A stretch of DNA of 64,000 bases from Arthrobacter dokdonellae (GTDB taxonomy: Bacteria; Actinomycetota; Actinomycetes; Actinomycetales; Micrococcaceae): contig NZ_CP029642.1 in assembly GCF_003268655.1 (NCBI RefSeq), positions 1,922,001 to 1,986,000 on the forward strand. Direction: 5' to 3'. The notes beneath the pieces are model-generated. The model was given only the letters and a program-made list of their open reading frames with translations, was not told the origin of the DNA and ran no database searches. Positions within the stretch are counted from its first letter, which is position 1. Each line of letters starts with the position of its first letter. Shown here in pieces: positions 17,921-31,237 of the stretch. Both the position numbers and the translations under genes were made by a program.

Positions 17921-18979
17921 ATGACGATTTCAGTAGCCGTTTCAGGAGCCAGCGGATATGCCGGGGGAGAGGTGCTGCGCCTGCTGGCCAGCCACCCGGA
18001 TGTGAGCATCGGCGCCATCACGGCCCACAGCAACGCAGGCACCCGCCTGGGCGAGCTGCAGCCCCACCTGCACGCGCTGGCGGACCGCATCCTGGTTGAC
18101 ACCACGGTGGAAAACCTCGGCGGGCACGACGTCGTCTTCCTGGCCCTGCCGCACGGCAAGTCCGCAGCCGTCGCGGCCCAGCTGCCGGCGGAAACGCTGG
18201 TCATCGATGCCGGCGCCGACCACCGCCTGCAGGATTCGGCCGCATGGGAAAGGTTTTACGGCTCCCCGCATGCCGGCACTTGGCCGTATGGGCTGCCCGA
18301 ACTCCCCGGCGCCCGCGCCAAGCTCCAAGGTGCCAAGCGCATCGCGGTCCCCGGCTGCTACCCCACCAGCTCCTTGCTCGCCCTGTTGCCCGGCTTCAGT
18401 GCAGGGGCGCTGCTGGCCGACGACGTCGTGATCGTCGCGGCCTCCGGAACGTCCGGGGCGGGAAAAGCAGCAAAGATCAACCTGATCGGCTCCGAGGTCA
18501 TGGGGTCCATGAGCCCCTACGGCGTCGGCGGCGGCCACCGGCACACGCCGGAAATCCAGCAGGGCCTCTCCAACGCCTCCGGCCTGGATGTGAAAGTGTC
18601 CTTCACGCCGACACTGGCTCCCATGAGCCGAGGCATCCTCACCACGGCCACGGCCAAGGTGGCGCCGGACTATGCCGCCAAGTTTGGCGGCGCGCCGGGC
18701 CTCGCTGCTGAACTGCGCCAGCTCTGGGTCGACGCGTACGCGGACGAGCCGTTCGTCACTGTCCTCCCCGAGGGCCGCTGGCCGTCCACCAAGTCGGTCC
18801 AGGCCTCCAACTACGCCGCCCTGCAGATCGCCTACGACGCCAATGTGAACCGCGTGGTGGCCTGCTGCGCCATCGACAACCTCACCAAGGGAACCGCCGG
18901 CGGAGCGGTACAGTCAATGAACATTGCCCTCGGCCTGGCGGAAACCACCGGCCTTTCCTTCCAAGGAGTAGCACCATGA
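17921..18979 (+). CDS. argC: N-acetyl-gamma-glutamyl-phosphate reductase
   Basis: A 352-residue enzyme. The N-terminal Rossmann motif is [20 protein letters not shown], and the catalytic Cys is residue 146 in [35 protein letters not shown] is the conserved substrate-binding stretch. It reduces N-acetyl-glutamyl phosphate to the semialdehyde with NADPH, step 3 of arginine synthesis. It is the first gene of the operon and probably leaderless. Its TGA overlaps the argJ ATG in ATGA (18976-18979). Confidence 0.97.
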   Translation: MTISVAVSGASGYAGGEVLRLLASHPDVSIGAITAHSNAGTRLGELQPHLHALADRILVDTTVENLGGHDVVFLALPHGKSAAVAAQLPAETLVIDAGADHRLQDSAAWERFYGSPHAGTWPYGLPELPGARAKLQGAKRIAVPGCYPTSSLLALLPGFSAGALLADDVVIVAASGTSGAGKAAKINLIGSEVMGSMSPYGVGGGHRHTPEIQQGLSNASGLDVKVSFTPTLAPMSRGILTTATAKVAPDYAAKFGGAPGLAAELRQLWVDAYADEPFVTVLPEGRWPSTKSVQASNYAALQIAYDANVNRVVACCAIDNLTKGTAGGAVQSMNIALGLAETTGLSFQGVAP

Positions 18980-20145
18980 GCGTGACATCTGCACAGGGCT
19001 TCCGGGCCGCCGGCACCACCGCCGGGCTGAAAAAGTCCGGCAACCCCGACCTTGCCTTGGTGGTCAACGACGGCCCGCAGCACAGCGCCGCGGCGGTCTT
19101 CACGTCCAACCGTGTTGCCGCCGCGCCGGTGCACTGGACACGGACGGTCCTCGGCGACGGCCGGGTGGACGCCGTGGTCCTGAACTCCGGCGGCGCCAAC
19201 GCCTGCACCGGTCCCGAAGGCTTCCAAAACACGCACACCACCGCGGAGAAGGTGGCCGACGTCCTGGGCATGTCCGCGACGGACGTGGCCGTCTGCTCCA
19301 CTGGCCTCATCGGCGAACAGCTGCCCATGGACAAGATCCTGCCGGGGGTGGAGGCCGCCGCCGCCGCGCTGGCGTCCGACGGCGGGGCTGCCGCGGCCAC
19401 CGCGATCATGACCACCGACACCGTCGCCAAGGAAGCGGCCTGGACGTCGGCCCCGGACGCCAACGGCAACAGCTATACCATTGGCGGCATGGCCAAGGGT
19501 GCCGGCATGCTTGCTCCCGGACTGGCCACCATGTTGGTTGTCATCACCACCGACGCCGAGGCGGAGGCAGAGGGACTGGATGCAGCCCTGCGTGACGCCG
19601 TCCGCGTTACCTTCAACCGCGCCGACTCCGACGGCTGCATGTCCACCAACGACACTGTGCTGCTGCTCGGCTCGGGCGCCTCCACTGTGATCCCCGACAT
19701 GGACGAATTCACCGCCGGACTGACCGACGTCTGTGCCGCGCTGGCCCGGGCCCTGATCGCTGACGCCGAAGGGGCCAACCATGACATCGCCATCACTACC
19801 GTCAACGCGGACAGTGAACGCGACGCCGAAATTGTCTCCCGCTCCGTGGCACGCTCCAATCTGTTCAAATGCGCCATCTTCGGCAACGACCCCAATTGGG
19901 GCCGTGTCCTCTCCGCCGTTGGCACCACGGACGCCGTATTCGACCCCAACGAGATCAACGTCAGCATCAACGGCGTCCAGATCTGCCGCAAGGGCGGCAT
20001 TGGGGATTCCCGCGACCTCGTGGACCTGACCGCCCGCGAAGTCACCGTCGAAATCGATCTCCGCGCCGGCGAGGCCTCCGCCACCATCTGGACGAACGAC
20101 CTCACACATGCCTACGTCGAAGAAAACAGCGCCTACTCGTCGTAA
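18976..20145 (+). CDS. argJ: Bifunctional ornithine acetyltransferase / N-acetylglutamate synthase
   Basis: A 389-residue precursor. The self-cleavage site lies in [16 protein letters not shown]; Thr185 should become the N-terminal nucleophile of the beta chain. [13 protein letters not shown] and the C-terminal [16 protein letters not shown] are family signatures. It transfers acetyl from acetylornithine to glutamate, closing the acetyl cycle. Because no argA or argE is seen nearby, the cyclic pathway is implied. It overlaps argC by four bases. An unusual gap of almost 390 bases separates it from argB. Confidence 0.97.
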   Translation: MSVTSAQGFRAAGTTAGLKKSGNPDLALVVNDGPQHSAAAVFTSNRVAAAPVHWTRTVLGDGRVDAVVLNSGGANACTGPEGFQNTHTTAEKVADVLGMSATDVAVCSTGLIGEQLPMDKILPGVEAAAAALASDGGAAAATAIMTTDTVAKEAAWTSAPDANGNSYTIGGMAKGAGMLAPGLATMLVVITTDAEAEAEGLDAALRDAVRVTFNRADSDGCMSTNDTVLLLGSGASTVIPDMDEFTAGLTDVCAALARALIADAEGANHDIAITTVNADSERDAEIVSRSVARSNLFKCAIFGNDPNWGRVLSAVGTTDAVFDPNEINVSINGVQICRKGGIGDSRDLVDLTAREVTVEIDLRAGEASATIWTNDLTHAYVEENSAYSS

Positions 20146-20532
20146 GCCGGTGGTCGAGCCGGTCGAGCCCGTCGAGACCCCGGCGGGGGCCCGCTGGAAG
20201 CGACGACGGCTGCGGACCGGGATTCCCTCGGCCGCTTTCCGGCCAATCGGCCGCGGGCGGCCCCGGCCTCCCTGACGCGGTCTACGGAAACCCTGGCTCC
20301 TCCGCCGTCGCCGCTTCCGCTGAGGGCCCATCTCCGGCGGGATAAGCCCCCTCAACGGGTCTCCTGGCGCAGCCGGCATTTTTGTAGCCCGGCGTAGAGG
20401 AGACCCGCAGGCCGCCCGCGGCCGAGGAGTCGGATAGCCGGGCGGAAAATGGCGGGCCACCGCCGGAGGTCCGCAGCCGGGAGGCTTGCAGCCGGGAGGC
20501 GGCACAACTGAGACGAATTGAAGGAAGAGAAC
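20146..20532. repeat. Repeat-rich, structured spacer between argJ and argB
   Basis: This 387-bp gap breaks an otherwise overlapping operon. It opens with GGTCGAGCCGGTCGAGCC, then CGTCGAGACC (20152-20178), which looks like the TGGTCGAGCCTGTCGAGACC-type intergenic element widespread in actinobacterial genomes. It later holds a hairpin with perfect 10-bp outer arms CGGGTCTCCT (20356-20365) and AGGAGACCCG (20398-20407), with a further GCCGG/CCGGC pairing inside. Near the end GCCGGGAGGC is repeated twice. No gene was seen. The argB Shine-Dalgarno GGAAGAG follows. Confidence 0.65.
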
Positions 20533-21428
20533 ATGAATTCGGTGGAAACCGCGCAGGACAAGGCCGGGACGCTGATTGAGGCGCTGCCGTGGATCCAGCA
20601 ATTTGCCGGCACCGTGGTGGTGGTGAAATATGGCGGCAACGCCATGATCAACGACGACCTCAGGCGCGCGTTTGCCGAGGACATCGTGTTCATGCACCAC
20701 GTGGGCATAAAACCTGTGGTGGTCCACGGCGGCGGGCCGCAAATCAATGCGATGCTCAAGCGCCTGGACATCAAGAGCGAGTTCAAGGGCGGCCTGCGGG
20801 TCACCACCCCCGAGGCCATGGATGTGGTCCGCATGGTGCTGACCGGGCAGGTGGGCCGGGAACTGGTGGGGCTGATCAATTCGCACGGCGCGTACGCGGT
20901 GGGGCTGTCCGGCGAGGACGGCGCCCTGCTGCAGGCCGAGCGCACCGGCACCGTGGTGGACGGGCTGCCCGTGGACCTGGGCCTCGTGGGGGAGGTGGTG
21001 GGCGTGAATCCCGGGGCCATCCTGGACCTGCTGGAAGCCGGCCGCATTCCCGTGATCTCCACGGTGGCCCCCGAGGTGGGGGATGCATCGACCGTCCTGA
21101 ACGTCAACGCGGACACCGCCGCCGCTGCGCTGGCCGTGGCGCTCGAGGCCTCGCGCCTGGTCATCCTGACCGACGTCGAGGGCCTCTACGCGAACTGGCC
21201 GGACAAGTCCTCGCTCCTGTCGTCCCTGGGCGCCGGTGAGCTGCGCGCCATGCTGCCGTCGCTGGAGTCGGGCATGATCCCGAAGATGGGCGCGTGCCTG
21301 AACGCGGTCGACGGCGGCGTGGCCCGTGCCGCCGTGGTCGACGGGCGCAGTGCGCACTCCATGCTGCTGGAACTGATGACCACTGCCGGCAACGGCACCC
21401 AGGTTTTTCCCGACGAAGAGGACGCATC

Positions 21429-21432
<4 letters not shown>
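20533..21432 (+). CDS. argB: Acetylglutamate kinase
   Basis: A 299-residue amino-acid kinase. [13 protein letters not shown] (about residues 34-46) is the phosphate-binding lysine loop; [17 protein letters not shown] (about 64-80) binds acetylglutamate; [19 protein letters not shown] and [17 protein letters not shown] complete the family pattern. It phosphorylates N-acetylglutamate, step 2, and is usually the arginine feedback point in the cyclic pathway. ATG 20533 has GGAAGAG 6 bases upstream; a TTG 15 bases earlier is less likely. Its TGA overlaps the argD start. Confidence 0.96.
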
Positions 21433-23770
<2,338 letters not shown>

Positions 23771-23772
23771 CC

Positions 23773-24309
23773 ATGTCCAGATCGCCTTCCGCCGGGGCCG
23801 CCATGCCCACCACCAAGACGGCACGCCAGGCCCGCGTGACGGCGCTGCTGGCCAACAAGGCCGTCCGCTCCCAGGCGGAACTGGCCACCCTGCTGGCCGA
23901 CGACGGCCTGGTGGTGGGGCAGGCGACGCTCTCCCGCGACCTCGTGGAGCTGCGGGCCTACCGGGTGCGTGGCAAGGACGGCGGGCTGATTTACGCCGTG
24001 CCGCGGGAGGGAGGGGAGCGCGGCGTCCACTCGCCGTCGTCCCAGGAACTGCTGGACACGCGGCTGGTGCGCCTGTGCGGGGAACTGCTCGTCACCGCGG
24101 AGGCCTCCGCCAACATCGCCGTGCTGCGGACCCCGCCGGGGGCCGCAAACTTCCTGGCCCTGGCCATTGACCATTCGGTCATGCCGAGCATCCTTGGCAC
24201 CATTGCCGGGGACGACACGGTCATGATCATCACCCGCGATCCGCAAGGCGGGGCCCAGGTGGCCGAGCGCTTCCTGCAATTTGCCGCCGAATCCGGCGCC
24301 TCAGGCTGA
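23773..24309 (+). CDS. argR: Arginine repressor ArgR
   Basis: A 178-residue transcription regulator. The N-terminal winged helix (about residues 20-85) includes VRSQAELATLLADDG, then ATLSRDLVELRAYRVRGKDG, the ArgR recognition-helix segment. The C-terminal hexamerisation and arginine-binding domain holds TPPGAANFLALAIDH and LGTIAGDDTVMIITR. It represses arg genes when arginine is bound; the best operator candidate is at argC (17884-17914). ATG 23773 lies two bases after argF. The small N-terminal extension MSRSPSAGAA may be skipped if translation starts at MPTTKTARQ (ATG 23803). Confidence 0.96.
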   Translation: MSRSPSAGAAMPTTKTARQARVTALLANKAVRSQAELATLLADDGLVVGQATLSRDLVELRAYRVRGKDGGLIYAVPREGGERGVHSPSSQELLDTRLVRLCGELLVTAEASANIAVLRTPPGAANFLALAIDHSVMPSILGTIAGDDTVMIITRDPQGGAQVAERFLQFAAESGASG

Positions 24310-24404
24310 CCGGCTGCCTGCACCACCTAATCTAGAACCAAGCGAACAAAAACCGTGGCGCCGCCAGGCCGCACGGATTTCATTGACACGAGGAGAAAAA
24401 GAAC

Positions 24405-27097
<2,693 letters not shown>

Positions 27098-27120
27098 CCG
27101 GCGTCGTCCGTGTAACGAAG

Positions 27121-27157
27121 AATGTCCGCATTCAGGGAGAGGATGCGGGCATTTTCC
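27121..27157 (+). terminator. Intrinsic terminator after argH
   Basis: AATGTCCGCAT (27121-27131) pairs with ATGCGGGCATT (27143-27153) with one G-T wobble, an 11-base loop and TTCC after the stem. It starts 24 bases after the argH stop, in the expected place for the end of the arg operon. The T tract is short. Confidence 0.65.
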
Positions 27158-27161
27158 GTTC

Positions 27162-27282
27162 CTCGGCCGCTATCGCATAGCCGCCTCCCACTGCTCGCGA
27201 GCTCGCAGAGGGCCCCTCGGCCGCTATCGCATAGCCGCCTCCCACCGCTCGCGAGCTCGCAGCGGGCCCCTCGGCCGCTATG
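27162..27282. repeat. 54-bp tandem repeat, two full copies and a partial third
   Basis: The unit beginning CTCGGCCGCTATCGCATAGC starts at 27162, 27216 and 27270, exactly 54 bases apart. Copies one and two differ at two positions. Each holds the perfect palindrome GCTCGCGAGC (27193-27202 and 27247-27256). The third copy breaks off after CTCGGCCGCTAT, where the -10-like TATGCT of the next gene begins. It contains no ORF. Confidence 0.85.
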
Positions 27283-27290
27283 CTGGGGCA

Positions 27291-28028
27291 ATGACTGAGA
27301 TCTCGACTGCACAGCTGACGGACCGCCTGGGGGCCGCAGCGGACGCGCTGGCCGGCAAAGCGGCCAAGCTAAGCGACGACGACGTCCGCGCCGCCACCGA
27401 ACTGCCCGGCTGGACGCGCGGGCACATCCTGGCCCATGTTGCCAACGTCGCCGACGCCGTGGCCCGCCAGGTGGAGTATGCCCTGCGCGGGGAATCCATT
27501 GAGTTTTACGACGGCGGGATGGGTGGGCGGACGCAGGCCATTGAGATGGCGGCGGGGAACCCCGCCGCGGAGCACCAAGACAAGCTGGACGCCGCCCTGT
27601 CGCGCGTGCTTTCCGCATTGGCGGGGCTGGACGACGAGCAATGGACGTTGCGCATCAACTACCGCGACGGCACGGTGTACGACGGCGCGCTGGCGCTGTG
27701 GCGCGAGTTGGTCATCCACCTCGCGGACCTCAATGTGGGGCGCGGACCGGAAACCTGGTCCAAGGAATTCTGCCTCTACCTGATCGCGTTCCTGGCGACG
27801 CGGGTGCCGCAGGGCACCCGCCTGGTGCTGCTGCCTCTGGCACTTCCAACCATCACCGTGGGAAACGGCGCGAACACCGTGTCCGTGCAGGGCATGCTGA
27901 CGGACATCGCCGCCTGGCTGGCCGGGCGCACCCCCACCATGGACAGCCTGCGCGCCGAGGCGGCGGCCGACTCCGTTGACCTGCCGAAACTCCTGCCCTG
28001 GCCTTCGGCCCTGAATGCCGCGCAGTAG
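27291..28028 (+). CDS. Mycothiol-dependent maleylpyruvate isomerase family protein
   Basis: A 245-residue DinB-fold protein. ATELPGWTRGHILAHVANVA (about residues 36-55) is the family signature with the metal-binding His. The second ligand region is RELVIHLADLNVGR (about 141-154). Members use mycothiol, the actinobacterial thiol, for isomerisation or thiol transfer; the true substrate here is unknown. TATGCT at 27279-27284 lies six bases before the ATG, so the mRNA is probably leaderless. The promoter sits at the end of the 54-bp tandem repeat. Confidence 0.88.
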   Translation: MTEISTAQLTDRLGAAADALAGKAAKLSDDDVRAATELPGWTRGHILAHVANVADAVARQVEYALRGESIEFYDGGMGGRTQAIEMAAGNPAAEHQDKLDAALSRVLSALAGLDDEQWTLRINYRDGTVYDGALALWRELVIHLADLNVGRGPETWSKEFCLYLIAFLATRVPQGTRLVLLPLALPTITVGNGANTVSVQGMLTDIAAWLAGRTPTMDSLRAEAAADSVDLPKLLPWPSALNAAQ

Positions 28029-28165
28029 TGGTTGGCCCGACGGCAGGCAAGGCGCGCGTAAGCCCCATGTAGGCGGTGGCGGGAAAACTGGAAACCACGA
28101 GGAACCGCTTGAGGGGAAGGGACCGGACATGGTATCCACCATCCGACCTTCGTAGCCGGCCATCG

Positions 28166-28602
28166 ACGTCCACGGCTACCACCATCTCCCTGCCTGCCAC
28201 GCTTCTGCGCCCGGAGGCCGGCGATGCCAGGATCTTTAGCTGCGACGTCCGCTCGTGGCACAGATTGGCCGTCAGCTCACCGGCGTCACAGGCCAGGACG
28301 CGCCCGTGGTTGAAGTCCTCGGCGCCATCGAATACCTGGTCCTGTCCTCCAAACTGTCGGGACTCCGGGAACCCTCGCCGCAACGCGTGAATTGGAGAAG
28401 GCGCGATAAGCATAGTAGCCCCAGCCCTCTGGGACAACGTTTGCCAGCGTCAACCCCGGCTTTCCACGTCGTGACGGCTGTGCGCCATCCCGGCAACCGA
28501 GGCGACGCTGGCATGGCGGCCGGGTGGGCCGTGCTGGAAGCCGTGATCAGCGTGGTCGTATTCGCACCGTTGACTGTCCCCGCCTACACGCGCAAGGCCT
28601 AG
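28166..28602 (+). pseudogene. Decayed DrrAB-type ABC exporter (ATPase plus permease end)
   Basis: Three fragments are recognisable. TATTISLPATLLRPEAG then DARIFSCDV (from 28166) matches the segment after Walker A in DrrA-type ATPases. After a frameshift around 28268-28272, QLTGVTGQDAPVVEVLGAI then EYLVLSSKLSGL (to about 28370) matches the VTGQxAxVDExLTGxENL region. Then TPAFHVVTAVR and WAVLEAVISVVVFAPLTV ending YTRKA (about 28453-28602) match the C-terminus of the partner permease. The rest of the ATPase and most of the permease are deleted. The locus is dead. Confidence 0.65.
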
Positions 28603-29189
28603 TCTCCATCCGTCCGGGCAATCAGACGCCGGGCGGCCCACAACAACGCAATGGCCACCAAAAGGACCCCGGCGCCGAGGCCCACGGCTCCCCACGGAAT
28701 TCCGACGCCGCCAGCGGCCGCCGCTGTAACGGCGGTGCTTTGGGCGGAGGCTGGGGTCCCCGGACCAACGGCCGGTCCTGAGATGCCTGCGGGGCCGCGT
28801 GCGGTAAAGGTGAATGTGCCTTCGATGGGGTGCGAATCCGATGACACGATGCGCCATTCCACAGTGTACTTGCCGGCCGGTGCACCGGGTTTCAGAGCCT
28901 GGGTGACGTGGTTATCGACAATGTTCACGGCTCCTGAAGCCCAGTTGCTTCCACGTGCGTCCTTGACGAGCATTTCCGATCCGATGGCGATGGGCGTGTG
29001 GTCGAACGTCATTCCAATCGACGCCGGCACGGAGGCCACCGTTGAGCCATTGGTCGGGCTGGTGCCTTCCAGGACATCGTGGGCCTGCGCGGCCGCCGCA
29101 GGCAGGATCAACATGGCCAATGTCAGGGCCGACAGCAGGGCTGTGGCCAGGGGATGTCGGTGATGGTTGCGTGGAGCGTGAGGTGCCAT
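28599..29189 (-). CDS. CopC-domain copper-binding exported protein
   Basis: A 196-residue exported protein. The signal peptide ends at AAAAQAHD. Mature HDVLEGTSPTNGSTVASVPA begins with the His ligand and is the CopC start, followed by VEWRIVSSDSHPIEGTFTFT with the second His region. A C-terminal membrane anchor (AVGLGAGVLLVAIALLWAAR) is followed by RRLIARTDGD. It binds copper outside the membrane. A strong AGGAGGG lies upstream of ATG 29189. It follows the YcnI-like gene by 43 bases, forming a copper-handling unit. Its stop overlaps by 4 bases the end of the decayed ABC genes on the other strand. Confidence 0.88.
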   Translation of the reverse strand: MAPHAPRNHHRHPLATALLSALTLAMLILPAAAAQAHDVLEGTSPTNGSTVASVPASIGMTFDHTPIAIGSEMLVKDARGSNWASGAVNIVDNHVTQALKPGAPAGKYTVEWRIVSSDSHPIEGTFTFTARGPAGISGPAVGPGTPASAQSTAVTAAAAGGVGIPWGAVGLGAGVLLVAIALLWAARRLIARTDGD

Positions 29190-29232
29190 GACGGCATCCC
29201 TCCTGGTTGATGGCGGAAACGGAGTGGAAGGA

Positions 29233-29934
29233 CTACTTGGCGGCGGATTTCCGGCGGCCGGCAATGACAATGCCGAGGGCGGAGCCTCCCAGCAGGAGGC
29301 CCACCGCACCGAGGACCAAGGCCAGAATTGACAGGCCGTTGTTCGACGACTGCCCTTCGGCCGCTGCGGCCGGTGCGGCGGCGTCTTCGGCGGTGGTGAC
29401 GAAAGACGGGGCGGGGTGTTCGGGTTCGGCCTTTCCGGCGACCGCCGTTTCATTCCATTCGACCGTGGAGCCGTCGGTGTACGTCTGCACGGCCGGCATG
29501 GTGATGGTTGTCCCGGCCTTGGGAAGCTTGCCCACGGAGAGCGCGAAGGTCTGGTACTCGTTCTGCCCGATCTCATGCGCCGCGTCGGCCGTCCACACGA
29601 CCGCGCTCGGTGCCTTGGTCACGGTGGTCCCGTTGATGATGACCGGCTTGGGCAGCTTGCTGGTGATCACTTTGGCCGTCCACCCCTCCAGCTGCCGGAC
29701 GGAAACGGAGGTGAACGGGGCGTCAGCGGGAAGGTTGACCACCACTTTGTCAGTCTTCGCCGCAACCGACTCGTTCGGAACGTTGAACGACAGGTGGGTG
29801 TAGCCGTTGGCCGCCGGGTCGTCTGGACTGACCGTGACGTGGGCGGACGCGGCCGCCACGCCCAGTGAAAGCATGGCCGCGGCCAGTGCTCCGGTGGTGA
29901 CGGTCTTGAGGGTGCGGCGTAGGGAGGTTTTCAT
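29233..29934 (-). CDS. YcnI-family (DUF1775) copper-related membrane-anchored protein
   Basis: A 233-residue protein with signal peptide MKTSLRRTLKTVTTGALAAA... ending ASA, then HVTVSPDDPAANGYTHLSFN. The N-terminal His of the mature protein is the copper ligand of the YcnI fold, and VEWNE supplies conserved Trp/Glu. A C-terminal anchor (ILALVLGAVGLLLGGSALGI) ends in RRKSAAK. It likely passes copper to CopC-type partners. ATG 29934 was chosen from the signal peptide. The reading frame continues open upstream into a four-helix membrane protein without a stop, so a fusion is possible. Confidence 0.88.
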   Translation of the reverse strand: MKTSLRRTLKTVTTGALAAAMLSLGVAAASAHVTVSPDDPAANGYTHLSFNVPNESVAAKTDKVVVNLPADAPFTSVSVRQLEGWTAKVITSKLPKPVIINGTTVTKAPSAVVWTADAAHEIGQNEYQTFALSVGKLPKAGTTITMPAVQTYTDGSTVEWNETAVAGKAEPEHPAPSFVTTAEDAAAPAAAAEGQSSNNGLSILALVLGAVGLLLGGSALGIVIAGRRKSAAK

Positions 29935-30540
29935 GGTGCTGCCTTTCACGGGTGGGGTCCGCCAGTGGCGGAAAGGAGGTGGATGCGGGCGCTTGGCCGA
30001 GTCCGTCATGGGCCGTTTGGGTGTGCGGGATGGCAGTCCGGACACGATCGCCGAGATGGGTGTGGTGGCCTTGAGCCGGAGCGTTTCCATCAGTCGAAAA
30101 ACGCTCGTCTCCCCGAAACGGAGGAAAAGCATTGGCAATGCGGCCGCGACGGCGTGGCCAAGCCACATCTGCCATCCACTGCTGCCCGCATGCACCATTG
30201 GCGCAACGGCCGCGTGGGCGGCGATGGCGGTCGGGCCGGTTCCGCCATGGTCCATGCCTGCCATCATCATCCGAGACGTGTCCGGCGGCGCGGCGGGAGG
30301 AATGCTGAAGAGCCGGTGGAAGATGGCCTGGCTGGCCGCAACACCCGCAGCCAGCCTGCCCAGCGATAGGTGTCGCCGTGCCAGCAGGCAGCACGCCAGC
30401 CCGGACACTGACAGCGAAAACAACAACAACTGGGGATCGGGCGCAGTGCCGCCCGCCGCCACATGGCACGCGGTAGCCACGGCCGTCGCAAAGCCGGCGG
30501 CGACCCAGCCGCGGGCAGTGCCCGAACCGCATGCCGTCAT
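29935..30540 (-). CDS. Membrane protein fused in frame upstream of YcnI-like domain
   Basis: About 202 codons from ATG 30540 (MTACGSGTARGWVAAG) with GGGAG upstream. Four hydrophobic segments are seen (VAAGFATAVATACHVA; LLLFSLSVSGLACCLLA; LGRLAAGVAASQAIFHRLF; GHAVAAALPMLFLRF) with a Met/His-rich loop MMMAGMDHGG suggestive of copper binding. The C-terminal part is polar. No stop codon separates it from the YcnI-like signal peptide, so translation from 30540 would run to 29233 as a 435-residue protein. It may instead have lost its own stop, with YcnI restarting at 29934. No family was recognised. Confidence 0.6.
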
Positions 30541-30805
30541 ATCCACTCCCGCTGCATAGGCTAAGGTCCGCATTGTGTCTCAGCCCATCGTACGTGTTCT
30601 ACGGTGGGTAGAAAAATAGCTGCGGTTGCCCCGAATGAACCGTTATGACGTGCTGAACTCCCGCAACGACGGCTCCGTGAGCAGGTCCTGCCGGCTGCGC
30701 CGGAACCGGGTAGTAGCCGGCCAGGAGCCCGGAGAAGGCGAACATTCGGCCCGCCTTCTCCGCGCCCGGATATGCCCACGGCATACACGGCTGCTGGCGA
30801 TAAAG

Positions 30806-31205
30806 TCAGGTCATCGACGCTATCCGCTCCATAGCGACGTTATCCTCTGGAGTCTGTCCCTCAAAGCGCTGAATGTTGGGCTTGGAGGCAACGACGTGGT
30901 CGCACAGGGGACGCAGGACGTGGACGGCGTGGCCCTTGCCGCCGTGAACATCGGCCAGCCGGAGATCGAAGACCGTCGTGTCGTCCCCGCAGGTCTTCCA
31001 CGACCACCAGTCCCAGCCGGGTGTCGTCCGCGTTGATCCAGCAGGCCTGCGAGTCGCTGCTCCAGAATCGGCCCGACGATGCGCGGCTGCCCACCGAAGC
31101 GACATCCGCGTAGGAACCGGCATGAAAAGGAATGGTATTGCCACAGAGAAAATCCGTGAGGGTGTCGGCATCAGCGACGGTCAGTGGAAGGAATCCGACA
31201 GTCAT
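30806..31205 (-). pseudogene. GNAT N-acetyltransferase, frameshifted and truncated
   Basis: From ATG 31205, MTVGFLPLTVADADTLTDFL runs through INADDTRLGLVVVEDLRG. The frame then derails, but one base over it continues DDTTVFDLRLADVHGGKGHA, VHVLRPLCDHVVASKPNIQR and FEGQTPEDNVAM, matching the acetyl-CoA-binding core of GNAT enzymes. The break is in the CCCC run near 30984-30988. The frame then stops after AMERIASMT, where intact relatives have another 40-50 residues. Two lesions argue for real decay rather than one sequencing error. Confidence 0.75.
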
Positions 31206-31237
31206 GGGCCCCAGCCTGCCGCGGGGCTGTTCGAGCC

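Noticed and set aside
18832..21357. An 841-codon minus-strand frame across argJ and argB
   Set aside because: It is a shadow of the arg genes, with low-complexity Gly/His/Arg composition and no family features.
30599..30784. Minus-strand 61-codon frame between the copper locus and the GNAT remnant
   Set aside because: No family was recognised and there is no supporting start signal; it is probably chance or unidentifiable debris.
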